DNA from: Photobacterium toruni
GTDB taxonomy: Bacteria; Pseudomonadota; Gammaproteobacteria; Enterobacterales; Vibrionaceae
NCBI RefSeq assembly: GCF_024529955.1
Contig: NZ_AP024854.1
Location: forward strand, 1,426,001 to 1,490,000
DNA length: 64,000 nucleotides
Direction of reading: 5' to 3'
Position 1 is the stretch's first letter. Every line of letters starts with the position of its first letter. Made by a program: the position numbers and the translations under genes. The notes beneath the pieces are model-generated. The model was not told where the DNA came from, did no database searches, and saw only the letters and a list, made by a program, of their open reading frames with translations. Positions 9,063 to 19,900 of this stretch are shown here, piece by piece.

Positions 9063-9959
9063 TCAATAATGCCAAGGGAATTTACTGAAATCCTGATCGC
9101 GTTTTTCTAGGAAAGCATCACGACCTTCTTGCGCTTCTGCTGTGCCATAAGCTAAACGAGTTGCTTCACCTGCAAATAATTGCTGACCAACAAGACCATC
9201 ATCAGGTAAGTTAAAGCCGTATTTCAGCATACGCATTGCTGTTGGAGATTTACTATTAATCTCTTTTGCCCAACGTAGTGCTTCTTCTTCAAGTTCAAAG
9301 TGATCAACCACTTTGTTCACCATACCCATGTCATAAGCTTCTTGCGCACTGTAGTTAAAACCACAGAAGAAGATTTCACGAGCACGTTTTTGACCGATCA
9401 TCTTCGCTAAATATGCAGAGCCATAACCAGAATCAAATGATGCAACATCAGGATCAGTTTGTTTAAATACAGCATGCTCTTTAGAGGCAAGAGTTAAATC
9501 ACAAACAACATGTAGACTATGACCACCACCAACAGCCCAACCAGGTACAACCGCGATTACTACTTTTGGCATAAAGCGAATAAGACGTTGTACTTCAAGG
9601 ATATGTAATCTACCCATACGCGCAACATCAGCCGTGCCTTCTTCAGCACCTTCGTATTTGTAGCCATCTTTGCCACGAATACGTTGATCGCCACCCGATG
9701 AGAAAGACCACTGTCCTTTATGAGATGGACCGTTTCCTGTAATTAATACGCAACCTACATCTGACCATTGACGAGCGTGATCAAGTGCAGTGTAAAGTTC
9801 ATCGACCGTTTTAGGACGAAAGGCGTTTAAGCAATCAGGACGATCAATGGCAATACGTACTGTTCCATGCGCTTTTGCGCGATGGTAAGTGATATCTTCA
9901 AAGTTAAAGCCCGGAACGGCTTCCCATAATTCAGGATTAAAAATGGTTTTGCTAGTCAT
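9063..9959 (-). CDS. menB: 1,4-dihydroxy-2-naphthoyl-CoA synthase, type II
   Basis: Crotonase-fold enzyme that cyclises O-succinylbenzoyl-CoA to DHNA-CoA in menaquinone biosynthesis; 298 aa. The oxyanion-hole segments SFSSGGDQRIRG (about 85-96) and PGWAVGGGHSLH (139-150) are intact, as are SFDSGYG (174-180, with Asp176) and the C-terminal EGRDAFLEKRDQDFSKFPW. The motif QTDPDV has Asp169 where bicarbonate-dependent (type I) enzymes such as E. coli MenB have Gly, so this is the type II form that uses a side-chain carboxylate as base, as in M. tuberculosis. It stands alone, not in a men operon. Confidence 0.93.
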   Translation of the reverse strand: MTSKTIFNPELWEAVPGFNFEDITYHRAKAHGTVRIAIDRPDCLNAFRPKTVDELYTALDHARQWSDVGCVLITGNGPSHKGQWSFSSGGDQRIRGKDGYKYEGAEEGTADVARMGRLHILEVQRLIRFMPKVVIAVVPGWAVGGGHSLHVVCDLTLASKEHAVFKQTDPDVASFDSGYGSAYLAKMIGQKRAREIFFCGFNYSAQEAYDMGMVNKVVDHFELEEEALRWAKEINSKSPTAMRMLKYGFNLPDDGLVGQQLFAGEATRLAYGTAEAQEGRDAFLEKRDQDFSKFPWHY

Positions 9960-10157
9960 GCGGCACAGCCTCCATAAGTTGATGCTGTAAGGCTAGGGAG
10001 TTACAGCAAAAAGTCAATTATTGTGGGAATAAACTGACATAATTACTGAAATTAAGTGATGATTGTTTATGTAATCAGCAACTATGAAAGCTGTGCAATG
10101 ACAACATCGCTGAATATTGTCACAATGATATAGTCAGAATCAGTAATAGATTGAATT

Positions 10158-12557
10158 ATGTACGCTTCACTACCCATTGATAGAATTAAATCCGATTTTT
10201 TAGCTGCACTATCTCAACAGCATATTGTTGTTGAGGCAGAAACAGGTTCCGGAAAATCAACCCGCTTACCATTGTGGGCCGCTGAGTTAGGCCGAGTGTT
10301 AGTCGTTGAACCGCGACGGGTAGCTTGTACATCATTAGCTGAATATTTAACAACAGTTGAAGCTAATCCACAGCGCATTACAGTGGGCTATGCGATTCGG
10401 TTTGAACAGCATTTTGATGCTGATACACAAGTAGTATTTGCAACGCCTGGGGTTGCATTACGCTGGTTAAGTGATGATCAGTTAGCTTTGTTTGATACGG
10501 TGATCATTGATGAATTTCATGAACGGCGTTGGGATACGGATTTACTGCTCGCTCTTTTAAAACAGCGCCAAAGCCATCGGCTAGTTGCCACCTCTGCGAC
10601 GATGGATAGCCAACGTTTAGTGACGTATTTAGGTGCCACACATCTGCACGCGACAGGGCGTAATTTCATGGTGGATGTTTATCATCATGCGACGGATACT
10701 CAAACCATGCCTAGTGGTGATCATTTAGATCAACAGATAGTTAAATTGATCAAGCAGCATTACCGTGATCATCAAGACATTTTAGTCTTTTTACCAGGTA
10801 GAAAAGAAATAACAATGGCTGCGCAAGTATTAAGTCGTTATTTTGCTGATGCAGTTGCTACGGGTGAGATGGATGTGATTCCACTGCATGCTTCGGTAAC
10901 CGATGATGAACGCCAACGGGCATTAACGGCAAGTGAGAAGCAACGCATTATTTTAGCGACTAATGTTGCTGAAACATCACTGACTATTCCTGGTGTTACA
11001 CTCATTATTGATTCAGGGTTAGAACGCCGAACCCACCAGCGTAATGGGCGTACTGTATTAGCATTACATTCGATATCAAAAGCCAGTGCTGAGCAACGTA
11101 AAGGCCGTGCAGGACGAGTCAAAGATGGCGTTTGCCTGCGTTTATATGGCAAAGCTGCGCCGTTAGAGCGATTAACACCAGCAGAATTACAACGTGAAGA
11201 GTTAGTTGAACCGTATTTAGCGGCTTTATGCTGTGATGCTAAATTTTCACAATTGACATTTATTGATCCTTTACCAGAAAAAACGTTGGCAAGTGCATTT
11301 CAAGCATTACTTGCGATGAAGGCGGTAACGGACGATGAAGTTGTGACTGATTATGGTCGCAGTCTATATCAGTTACCTATTGATAGTTTATTTGCCCATT
11401 TAATAACTGCGATGCCAGAACGACGCCATCAAGAAGCGATGGTAGATTTAGCGGCAGCGTTATCCATTCCGCAAAAATTGTGGCAGCCACCTAAATCAGA
11501 GCATGATCAGCAAGCCTTGTTTGTATGGTTAGGACAGCAATATTGTGATGCAACCGCATTAATTAAAATTGTGCGGGCAGACGTTATTCCTGAATGGTTA
11601 ACCGTTGATGATAATATGCGAGCAGAGGCGCGATTATTAGCTGCAAAAATGCGAGAAGTGTTGCAACTTCCTCAACTTGAAGCTGCTAGTGCATTTCGTC
11701 GTCAGCCATGGATTGAAGCCGTTATGGCAGCAGTGCCTGAGCTGGTTTATGTGCGTCGTGAGCGGCGTCGACAAGCATTGGGTAATGGTTTTAATGAAGT
11801 CATGCTCAGTCGAGATACCTTATTTGGCATTGAACACGATCAAGCAACAGAAGCTGCGATCGTCTTTGATCAATTTGCTTTACCTGGTAAAGGTGTTAAG
11901 CAAAATTTAGTATTAGCAACTTGTGTTGCACCTGTGACGCTGTCACAAATAATGGCACTGGATCTTGGTGAAAATCAGCAAGGACAAACTGTAGAAACAA
12001 GTGAAGGTCATTTTCAAACAACGATAGAACGAGTCTATGCAGGGCGAGTGATTGATACTCAATGGCAAGACGTTAGCGGTGCAGCAGCCAGTACTGCTAT
12101 CGTTGATTTGATTTTAGCTAATGACGTTTTAGCTGGATTAGCGGCACGCTTAACCACAGATATACACCAATGGAATTTGTACCTTGGTTTAGGTCGTTAC
12201 CAAGCCGATGTTTGTCAGCGAAAGCCTGAAATAGTGGATATGACACTATGGTTATCACAGCAGATCGCAGATCTTGGAATTGAAACGATTGACGATATTG
12301 CTTTATTTAGTGCTGATGATTTTGTATTTGATGGTATTCCTGAATGGGAACGTGAAGAGTTTGATAATCAGTATCCACACAGTGTAAATTTAAATGATTT
12401 CGAGCTTCGTATTGAGTATCAGATCAATCGGAAAACAGTGATTGCGCATTATCTTCATGGAAATCGTAAACAAGATCCTAAACGGTGGGAGTTACCGCGT
12501 TGGCAAGGTTGGCGGATTAAATATAAGAAAGCTAGCAGAATAATTGATATTCACTAA
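10158..12557 (+). CDS. HrpB-like DEAH/RHA-type ATP-dependent helicase
   Basis: Superfamily 2 helicase, 799 aa. Motif I is GSGKST at residues 30-35, motif II is DEFH at 118-121 (the DEFH variant typical of HrpB rather than DEAH), motif III is TSATMD, motif V is ATNVAETSLTIPG, and motif VI is QRKGRAGR. A helicase-associated region and an HrpB-type C-terminal domain follow (roughly 490-799). HrpB homologues are widespread but poorly understood. Sequence conservation with E. coli HrpB looks moderate, so I withhold the gene name. It is unrelated by position to hrpA, which lies 4.4 kb downstream. The ATG lacks a strong RBS. Confidence 0.85.
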   Translation: MYASLPIDRIKSDFLAALSQQHIVVEAETGSGKSTRLPLWAAELGRVLVVEPRRVACTSLAEYLTTVEANPQRITVGYAIRFEQHFDADTQVVFATPGVALRWLSDDQLALFDTVIIDEFHERRWDTDLLLALLKQRQSHRLVATSATMDSQRLVTYLGATHLHATGRNFMVDVYHHATDTQTMPSGDHLDQQIVKLIKQHYRDHQDILVFLPGRKEITMAAQVLSRYFADAVATGEMDVIPLHASVTDDERQRALTASEKQRIILATNVAETSLTIPGVTLIIDSGLERRTHQRNGRTVLALHSISKASAEQRKGRAGRVKDGVCLRLYGKAAPLERLTPAELQREELVEPYLAALCCDAKFSQLTFIDPLPEKTLASAFQALLAMKAVTDDEVVTDYGRSLYQLPIDSLFAHLITAMPERRHQEAMVDLAAALSIPQKLWQPPKSEHDQQALFVWLGQQYCDATALIKIVRADVIPEWLTVDDNMRAEARLLAAKMREVLQLPQLEAASAFRRQPWIEAVMAAVPELVYVRRERRRQALGNGFNEVMLSRDTLFGIEHDQATEAAIVFDQFALPGKGVKQNLVLATCVAPVTLSQIMALDLGENQQGQTVETSEGHFQTTIERVYAGRVIDTQWQDVSGAAASTAIVDLILANDVLAGLAARLTTDIHQWNLYLGLGRYQADVCQRKPEIVDMTLWLSQQIADLGIETIDDIALFSADDFVFDGIPEWEREEFDNQYPHSVNLNDFELRIEYQINRKTVIAHYLHGNRKQDPKRWELPRWQGWRIKYKKASRIIDIH

Positions 12558-12594
12558 TCATTATTTGTATTTGTATTTGTAAGTTCTGCTTATC

Positions 12595-12636
12595 TAACAA
12601 GACCACGATAGAAGATATCTACAGTGGTCTTGTTTT
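12595..12636. terminator. Bidirectional intrinsic terminator
   Basis: AACAAGACCAC pairs with GTGGTCTTGTT around a 17-nt loop; between the convergent helicase and terB-like genes. Confidence 0.8.
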
Positions 12637-12674
12637 GTTAATGAGTGAGTAGTTAAACTTAATCCATCATTATA

Positions 12675-13130
12675 CTATGAAGCTAATTTTCCAGCATTGA
12701 GCTTGGCACGAATATATTCAGAGTGATCTAAATAGATCAAATCAGATACTTGTCTGATCACAGCTTCCTCTAAAGGATCAATTACGCCGTCGGCATAGGC
12801 AACTTGCCACATCGCTTCTATTAATTGATAACGTTGTGGTTGTGATAATTCACGTAATTTATTGGTGAATTCGTATAAAGACACGGAATTTTGGCTTTGT
12901 TCTTGCGCTTGGCCAAGTAATATTGTTGCCTGTTCTTCTGTAATATCAAGCAGCTTAATTAACAATTGAGTTTTAGCCTGTTCTTCACGTGGATCACGAT
13001 CATGATCGGCATTCGCCACTTCACATAATAATGAAGCCATCGCTAAGTTTAGTGCTGGCGTGTCTACTGCGCCCGCGCTTGCACTTTCATTCATAACTTG
13101 TCTAAACAAAGTTCGTAATGTTGAAAACAT
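12675..13130 (-). CDS. TerB-family protein
   Basis: Small helical protein of the TerB (tellurite-resistance B) fold, 151 aa. The two acidic motifs typical of the fold are visible: CEVANADHDRDPREE near residue 38 and AYADGVIDPLEEAVI near residue 117, both resembling metal-binding loops. Stand-alone TerB-like proteins of this length are common in gammaproteobacteria and are not evidence of tellurite resistance; no terZABCDE genes are nearby. Cytosolic, no signal peptide. Single gene upstream of zntB on the other side of a short spacer, with no overlap. Confidence 0.82.
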   Translation of the reverse strand: MFSTLRTLFRQVMNESASAGAVDTPALNLAMASLLCEVANADHDRDPREEQAKTQLLIKLLDITEEQATILLGQAQEQSQNSVSLYEFTNKLRELSQPQRYQLIEAMWQVAYADGVIDPLEEAVIRQVSDLIYLDHSEYIRAKLNAGKLAS

Positions 13131-13233
13131 TGTGGCCCTTATTTTGATGATAATTGCGTATAACCAGTGTTAAGTTTATATCTATACGAGATAAAAATAA
13201 AAGTCACTAAAAATACGTTTGCAGTTTTATCTG

Positions 13234-14208
13234 TTATATCCATTTGCGGCGATAAAATAACGCTAGTTGTAATATTAATACTCCAACTAATAATCCACAA
13301 AAGATTGAAAATGATAAATGATCTTCAGCGCCAGGAATTCCATCAAGGTTGACGCCAAATAAACCGGTGAGAAAGCCAAGAGGTAAGAAAACAGTCGTGA
13401 TTAAAGAGAGGAAATAAAGCCGCTGATTTAAGGTTTCTGATTGTAAGCTCATGAGTTCTTCTTGAGTTACATTGGCTCGTTCACGAATAGCATTAAGATC
13501 TTCAACCGCATGACTGATTTTCTCGTTAACCTCATGAATTTTTTGACGTTCAGCTACAGAAAGTAGTGAAGTATCAATAGTAATTAATTTCGCCAAAGCA
13601 TCCCGTTGAGGTGTCATTGAATGGCGTAACTTTACCGTTTCACGACGTAATACTGCGATATTATTACGTAAATTCATATCGCTATCGGTCATGACTTGCT
13701 CTTCAAGCTCTGTTAATTGTTCATCAAGGTTGTCAATAGCCTGCATTTTACGACTAACCAAATGATCACATAAGCTTAAAATAAAGTTACCAATCGTTGT
13801 TGGGCCAAAGCCGCCTTCAATATGATCAGCGATACGAGAAATTGCAATAACAGGTTGGTCTGAAGTGGTAATAATAATATTTTTAGTAAAATAACCACGA
13901 ATAGATAACATTTTATCTGACGGTTTATTTTGTGTCTTTTTATTAATGTCGATACCACGTAAGGCTAAGAAAAAGCCATCTTTGGTTTGATTTAGACGTG
14001 GGCGATCACGATCATTAATCAGTGAGTCTTTTTCGATGTCAGGAAGGTTACTTTGTTGTATCCACTGTTGTGCTTGTGGTTGATTAAAGTTTAGATGTAA
14101 CCAAAGTAACCCGTCACTGGGCTGCCAGTTATTAATTTTATCAAGGGTCAGTGCTGGTTTGGAATGATCGCTATTGAGTAGATAACAGTAAGCAAAACAA
14201 TTTGGCAT
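13234..14208 (-). CDS. zntB: Zinc transporter ZntB (CorA superfamily)
   Basis: Pentameric inner-membrane Zn2+ transporter, 324 aa (E. coli ZntB is 327). A long N-terminal cytosolic alpha/beta domain leads into the stalk helix (about 150-260), and two C-terminal membrane helices are separated by the pore signature GVNLDGIPG; the GxN motif is diagnostic of the CorA superfamily and the following sequence of the ZntB branch. ZntB was first described as an exporter and later as a proton-coupled importer. Start ATG 14208 is preceded by AAAGGGA; the upstream GTG at 14229 overlaps that RBS and is rejected. Confidence 0.92.
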   Translation of the reverse strand: MPNCFAYCYLLNSDHSKPALTLDKINNWQPSDGLLWLHLNFNQPQAQQWIQQSNLPDIEKDSLINDRDRPRLNQTKDGFFLALRGIDINKKTQNKPSDKMLSIRGYFTKNIIITTSDQPVIAISRIADHIEGGFGPTTIGNFILSLCDHLVSRKMQAIDNLDEQLTELEEQVMTDSDMNLRNNIAVLRRETVKLRHSMTPQRDALAKLITIDTSLLSVAERQKIHEVNEKISHAVEDLNAIRERANVTQEELMSLQSETLNQRLYFLSLITTVFLPLGFLTGLFGVNLDGIPGAEDHLSFSIFCGLLVGVLILQLALFYRRKWI

Positions 14209-14332
14209 GATGGATCCCTTTAATCGCACGAAGTATTTAAATCTTATTTATCTTATAGCTATAAGCTTAACCGATATAAGTCTTCGATAGAAAATAAAAT
14301 AAATGATGCTTACTAATTAACTGCATCATTGT

Positions 14333-15193
14333 TCAAGATTTATTCTGAAATCGAGTTCTAAATTGCCGTGGACTAAATGAACTCCAGATTTTAAAACGAG
14401 TACTGAAATTGGTTGGATTTGGATAACCGCAAAAATCACTGATATGTTGAATCGGCCATGAAGTCATCGTTAATAAGCCAGCAGCATGTTCCATGCGTAA
14501 ATGAGCTAAATGTCCCATGGGAGCTTGGCTATAATATTGCTGACATAAGCGGTATAAATGAGGTTCAGAGCAGGGATACAATGCTGCAAGATCTTTTACT
14601 TGCCATGGGTGGTGTAATTGTCGTTTGGCATGTTGAAATACATGTTCTAAACGTTGCAACGCTAATGGCGAATGAGGCGATGTACGGTTAGTAATCAATA
14701 AGCACAGTTGTTCAGTAATATTAGTTGAAAGCTGATCTGCAAGGGGATAGTTCAAGCAGATAGCTTGTTGAAGACAATTGATAGTTTGAAATAATAATGA
14801 TCCTGATTGGGTTGGTGAATACGTTATCTCATGGGGTAAACGCTGATCCCAATAGCTATGTTGTTCTAACATTATCCATGCCATATCCCAGATAAGATCG
14901 GGGTTGTCGTTTGGATTAATATCAAATCCATTCTCATATCCTGGTGGTACATAAATCACATGATCAGGCTGTAAATCCCATTTTTTAGCTGGAGTGTTAA
15001 GTATTCCACGGCCTTTAATGGTAAATAGCAGCATGTGCATATCAGGATTACGCCGATAAATAGTAAAAGCCTCTTTACCATAATTAATGCCACATTGAAT
15101 GATATGTTTTTGTTCCAAGGCTAATGATTGGACTTGGTCAATAATGATTGATTGGCACCGTGGTGAAATATTTAAATGTTCAAACCATGCCAT
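14333..15193 (-). CDS. AraC-family transcriptional regulator
   Basis: 286 aa. The N-terminal cupin-type sensing domain (about 25-110) includes MLLFTIKGRGILN and the VIYVPPGYENGF segment. The C-terminal double helix-turn-helix (about 185-284) includes WQVKDLAALYPCSEPHLYRL and the second-HTH signature HISDFCGYPNPTNFSTRFK. The architecture resembles sugar-responsive regulators. Divergently transcribed from the MATE efflux gene with a 126-bp spacer, so regulation of that gene and autoregulation are the natural guess. The inducer is unknown. Confidence 0.88.
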   Translation of the reverse strand: MAWFEHLNISPRCQSIIIDQVQSLALEQKHIIQCGINYGKEAFTIYRRNPDMHMLLFTIKGRGILNTPAKKWDLQPDHVIYVPPGYENGFDINPNDNPDLIWDMAWIMLEQHSYWDQRLPHEITYSPTQSGSLLFQTINCLQQAICLNYPLADQLSTNITEQLCLLITNRTSPHSPLALQRLEHVFQHAKRQLHHPWQVKDLAALYPCSEPHLYRLCQQYYSQAPMGHLAHLRMEHAAGLLTMTSWPIQHISDFCGYPNPTNFSTRFKIWSSFSPRQFRTRFQNKS

Positions 15194-15319
15194 TTAAATG
15201 TCCTTATTTTCTTAAAGTTGATAGTTTGGCAAACGTTTTTGATTGCTTAGAATAACCGTAAATTAATAACACTAGGTATGATCATTGTCACAAGGTAACC
15301 GTTAATTGAGTAGTTAACT

Positions 15320-16711
15320 ATGACGACATGGCGCACATCAGCAGATAAAAATTTTTGGGAAAAAACGTGGCGGTTAGCATTACCCGTTTCGATGCAGTCA
15401 ATGTTGTTTGCATTACTGGGTCTAGTTGATGTACTGATGGTGTCAAAATTGGGTGAGTCTGCCGTGGCTGCGGTAGGGATTGGCAATCGCATTTTCTTTT
15501 TTAACTTATTGCTGGTGGTTGGTGTTAGTGGTGCCGTTGGCGTTTTAGCTGCGCAATATTTTGGTGCTGGGAGAATGGATGGCGTGCGTCGTACCTTATT
15601 GCAATCTTGGGTGTGTGCTATTGTTTTTACATTACCTTTTGCGATTATCTATCGATTGTTTCCACAGCAAATTGTGAGTGTGATTAGCGATCAAGCTGAT
15701 TTTATTATTCATGCTAAAGATTATTTGTATGTCTGTGGCTGGAGCATTATTTTTACCGCGATTGTGGTGCCATTAGAGGCGGCTTTACGTGCTGTTGGCG
15801 AAGCAAAAATGCCAACGTATGTCGGCTTAGTGGCGGTATTATTAAACGCAACCTTAAATGCATTATTGATTTTTGGTTTATACGGTTTTCCTGAAATGGG
15901 TGTTGCTGGAGCAGCGTTAGGTACAACGATTTCACGTGGTATTCAATCCGTGATTTTATTAGCTGTTACTTATTACCGTCATCGTGAAATTCTGCCGTTA
16001 GCAACGGATATTGATGCGGCCAAAACACCACAGGCCCGTAAACGTTATTTTGCGATTGCTTTGCCAATGATTATTCATGATGCTGGCTGGGCGATGGGGG
16101 TTTTAGTTTACAGTTTTATTTTTGCTCAGTTAGGTGTTACAGAGCTTGCGATTATCAGTTTATTATCTCCGATTGAAGGCGTACTTATTTCAGCCTTTAT
16201 TGGTTTTGCTGTTGCTGCCTCAACTATTTTAGGTCATGAGCTGGGCGCTGAGAATTACCAACGTGCTTGGCATCAATCATGGTTTTTTATTGGACTGAGT
16301 GTATCAATGGCCTTTGTGCTTGGTATTTCAATTTGGCTAGCCAGTGACACTGTAAGTATATGGCTTCAACGAGCAGATACGCCAAACTTAGCCATGTCAT
16401 TAAATGTCACTATGGTGCTTGCACTTGGGCTATTTTTGAAAGTGTTTAACATGGTGGGTATTGGCGGCGTGTTACGCAGTGGTGGTGATATAAAATTCAG
16501 TATTTTTATTGACTTGTTCGGTCAGTGGGGCGTAGGTATTCCTTTGGCTATTTTTACTGGAATCTTTTTAGGCTGGCCTTTACATTGGGTGCTAGTCGCC
16601 ATTTTAGCAGAAGAAGTGGTGAAAGTTGCTCTGACGACTTACCGTATTCGTGGTCGTAAGTGGTTAGCGAATTTAATTAATGATACCGACCAAGTATTAG
16701 TATCGGCGTAA
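15320..16711 (+). CDS. MATE-family multidrug/Na+ antiporter
   Basis: Inner-membrane efflux pump of the MATE family, 463 aa, with 12 predicted hydrophobic segments in two repeated halves (MQSMLFALLGLVDVLMVSKLG in the first; the second starts at ALPMIIHDAGWAMGVLVYS). The N-half has PVSMQSM and VGIGNRIFFF, in the place where NorM/DinF proteins have substrate-pathway residues. Substrates cannot be read from sequence. The neighbouring divergent AraC regulator suggests inducible expression. Start ATG 15320 has only a weak purine stretch (TTGAG) upstream. Followed by a clear terminator. Confidence 0.88.
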   Translation: MTTWRTSADKNFWEKTWRLALPVSMQSMLFALLGLVDVLMVSKLGESAVAAVGIGNRIFFFNLLLVVGVSGAVGVLAAQYFGAGRMDGVRRTLLQSWVCAIVFTLPFAIIYRLFPQQIVSVISDQADFIIHAKDYLYVCGWSIIFTAIVVPLEAALRAVGEAKMPTYVGLVAVLLNATLNALLIFGLYGFPEMGVAGAALGTTISRGIQSVILLAVTYYRHREILPLATDIDAAKTPQARKRYFAIALPMIIHDAGWAMGVLVYSFIFAQLGVTELAIISLLSPIEGVLISAFIGFAVAASTILGHELGAENYQRAWHQSWFFIGLSVSMAFVLGISIWLASDTVSIWLQRADTPNLAMSLNVTMVLALGLFLKVFNMVGIGGVLRSGGDIKFSIFIDLFGQWGVGIPLAIFTGIFLGWPLHWVLVAILAEEVVKVALTTYRIRGRKWLANLINDTDQVLVSA

Positions 16712-16745
16712 TTGTTTGTAAACACGTTATTTATCCATAATATTT

Positions 16746-16778
16746 GCCCATTTGAATACCAACAAATGGGCTTTTTTT
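16746..16778 (+). terminator. Terminator of the MATE gene
   Basis: GCCCATTTG pairs with CAAATGGGC around an 8-nt loop and is followed by seven T. Confidence 0.88.
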
Positions 16779-16939
16779 ATGGCTGATTAGGGCGTTGTGA
16801 GTAATTGTCTTTTAAGCGGATCTCACACCGTTTCATTTGTGATAGAATTAACAAAATTTCGAATCGCCAAGTTATACCGAGTATATTGTTGTATTTGAAT
16901 GATCGGTATTAATTAGTCATTGAAAAGACAGGAATTACA

Positions 16940-19900
16940 TTGAGTCAGTCGAATCAAACTCAAGCAGACGTGTTAAATAATGAAAAAACATTAAAGTCTG
17001 CGATTAAAGATTGCATGATGCGCGATCGTTTTCGTCTACACAAACGTGTACAAGGCGCATCAAGAATTAAAAATGAAAAATCAAAGCATGCCGTATTTGA
17101 TGAAATTGCGTTAGATATTGCTAAATCAATGCAGACGGTGGAATTACGCCGAAATCATCGCCCTAAAATCATTTATCCTGCTCAGTTGCCCGTTAGTCAG
17201 AAAAAAGACGATATTGCAGAAGCGATTAAACATAACCAAGTGGTTATTGTGGCTGGTGAAACAGGTTCAGGTAAAACCACTCAGTTACCTAAAATCTGTC
17301 TAGAACTTGGTCGTGGTACTCACGGTATGATTGGTCATACTCAGCCACGTCGTCTAGCTGCACGCTCTGTTGCTACGCGTATTGCTGAGGAAATGGAGTG
17401 TGAGCTAGGTTCACATGTTGGTTATAAAGTACGATTTAACGATCAAGTCTCTGAGCGTAGTCACGTTAAGTTAATGACTGACGGTATTTTGCTGGCTGAA
17501 ATTCAGCACGACCGTTTTTTAAGTCAATATGACACCATCATTATCGATGAAGCCCACGAACGTAGTCTGAACATCGACTTTATCATGGGTTACTTACGTG
17601 AATTATTGCCTAAGCGTCCAGATCTAAAAGTTATTATTACCTCGGCAACCATCGATCCTGAGCGTTTTTCAAAGCACTTTAATAATGCGCCTATTATTGA
17701 AGTATCAGGGCGTACTTTCCCTGTGGAAGTGCGTTACCGTCCAGTGGTTGAAGATGGTGATGATACCGATCGCGATCAGCTTGATGCTATTTTTGATGCA
17801 GTTGATGAACTGTGCGATGAAGGCATGGGCGACATTCTAATCTTCATGAATGGTGAGCGTGAAATTCGTGATACCGCTGATGCATTAGAAAAGCGTAATT
17901 TACGTCATACTGAAATTTTGCCATTGTATGCACGATTATCAGCCAATGAACAGAATAGAGTATTCCAATCGCATAATGGTCGTCGAATTGTTCTTTCGAC
18001 CAACGTAGCGGAAACCTCGTTAACTGTACCTGGCATTAAATACGTTATCGATCCCGGTACTGCGCGTATTAGTCGTTATAGTTACCGCACTAAAGTACAA
18101 CGTTTACCGATTGAAGCGATTTCACAAGCGAGTGCCAATCAGCGGATGGGTCGTTGTGGTCGTGTGCAAGAAGGTATCTGTATTCGTTTATATTCTGAGG
18201 ATGATTTCTTATCACGCCCAGAATTTACTGATCCAGAAATTCTACGTACTAACTTAGCGTCAGTTATTCTACAAATGACAGCGATTGGTTTGGGTGATAT
18301 TCAAGCCTTTCCATTTGTTGAAGCGCCAGATAATCGCAACATTCAAGATGGTATTCGTCTGCTAGAAGAATTAGGGGCAATTAACCCTAAAGCGACCGAT
18401 CCACGTAAGCGTTTATCAAATCTTGGTCGTCAGTTAGCCCGTTTGCCTATCGATCCGCGTTTGGCGCGTATGGTATTAGAAGCGCCTAAAACAGGTTCGT
18501 TACGTGAAGTGATGATCATTGCTTGTGCGTTGTCTATTCAAGATCCGCGTGAGCGCCCATCAGATAAAAAACAACAGTCAGATGAAAAGCACCGTCGTTT
18601 TTACGATAAAGATTCTGATTTTGTCACGTTTGTGAATCTATGGGATTACATTCAAGAACAACAGAAAGAATTATCTAATAATCATTTCCGTCGTTTGTGT
18701 AAGAAAGAATATTTAAACTATTTACGCATTCGTGAGTGGCAAGATATTTATTACCAAGTTAACCAAGTCGTCAAAGAGCTTGAGTTAAAAATGAACGGTA
18801 ATGAAGCCAGCTATGACGGCATTCATATCGCATTGTTGAGTGGTTTGCTATCTCATATCGGTATGAAAGATCAAGAGAAGAATGAATATCAAGGTGCGCG
18901 TAATGCTCGCTTTAATATCTTCCCGGGCTCTGGCATTTTCAAGAAACAGCCTAAATGGGTAATGGTGGCTGAACTGGTTGAAACCTCACGTTTATGGGGG
19001 CGAATTGGTGCCAAAATTCAGCCAGAATGGGTAGAGCCATTAGCTGAACATTTGATCAAGCGTAGTTACAGTGAACCGCATTGGGAGAAAAAATCAGCCG
19101 CAGTGCATGCGTTTGAGAAAGTCACTCTTTACGGTATTCCTGTTGTAGGTAAGCGTAAAGTTAACTACGGTAATATTGATCCCGCGTTATCACGTGAAAT
19201 ATTTATTCGTTCAGCATTAGTTGAAGGTGATTGGGAAACTAAACATAAGTTCTATCAACAAAACCGTAAGCTATTACGTGAAGTGGAAGAGCTTGAGCAT
19301 AAATCTCGTCGTCGCGATATTTTGATTGATGATGATGAACTGTTTAATTTCTACGATCAACGTATTGATTTACAAGTTACCTCTGGACGTCATTTTGATA
19401 GCTGGTGGAAAAAAGCCTCAAAAGAAAACCCAGAGCTGCTTAACTTTGAACGTGAAATGCTTTTCCGTGGTGATGCAAGCCATGTAACGGATCTTGATTA
19501 TCCTAATTTCTGGCATCAAGGAAACTTGAAGCTTAAATTAAGTTATCAGTTTGAGCCGGGTGAAGATAACGATGGTGTGACGGTTCATGTGCCGTTAGCA
19601 ATTTTAAATCAAGTGAAACCAGATGGCTTTGATTGGCAAATTCCGGGTTTACGTCAGGAATTAGTGATTGCATTAATTAAATCATTACCTAAACCGTTAC
19701 GCCGTAACTTTGTTCCTGCACCTAACTATGCAGATGCATTTCTTGCGCGTGTTAAGCCAATGGAAATGCCATTACTTGATGCTCTTGAGAAAGAGTTGAA
19801 GCGAATGAGTGGCGTAACTTTAGTGCGCGAAGATTGGAATTTAGATCAGATCCCTGATCACCTTAAAATCACCTATCGTGCAGTTGATCATCGCAACCGT

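Noticed and set aside
12675..13130. Tellurite-resistance locus
   Set aside because: Only an isolated TerB-like protein (and a TerC/Alx homologue far away under Mn control); no terZADE genes.
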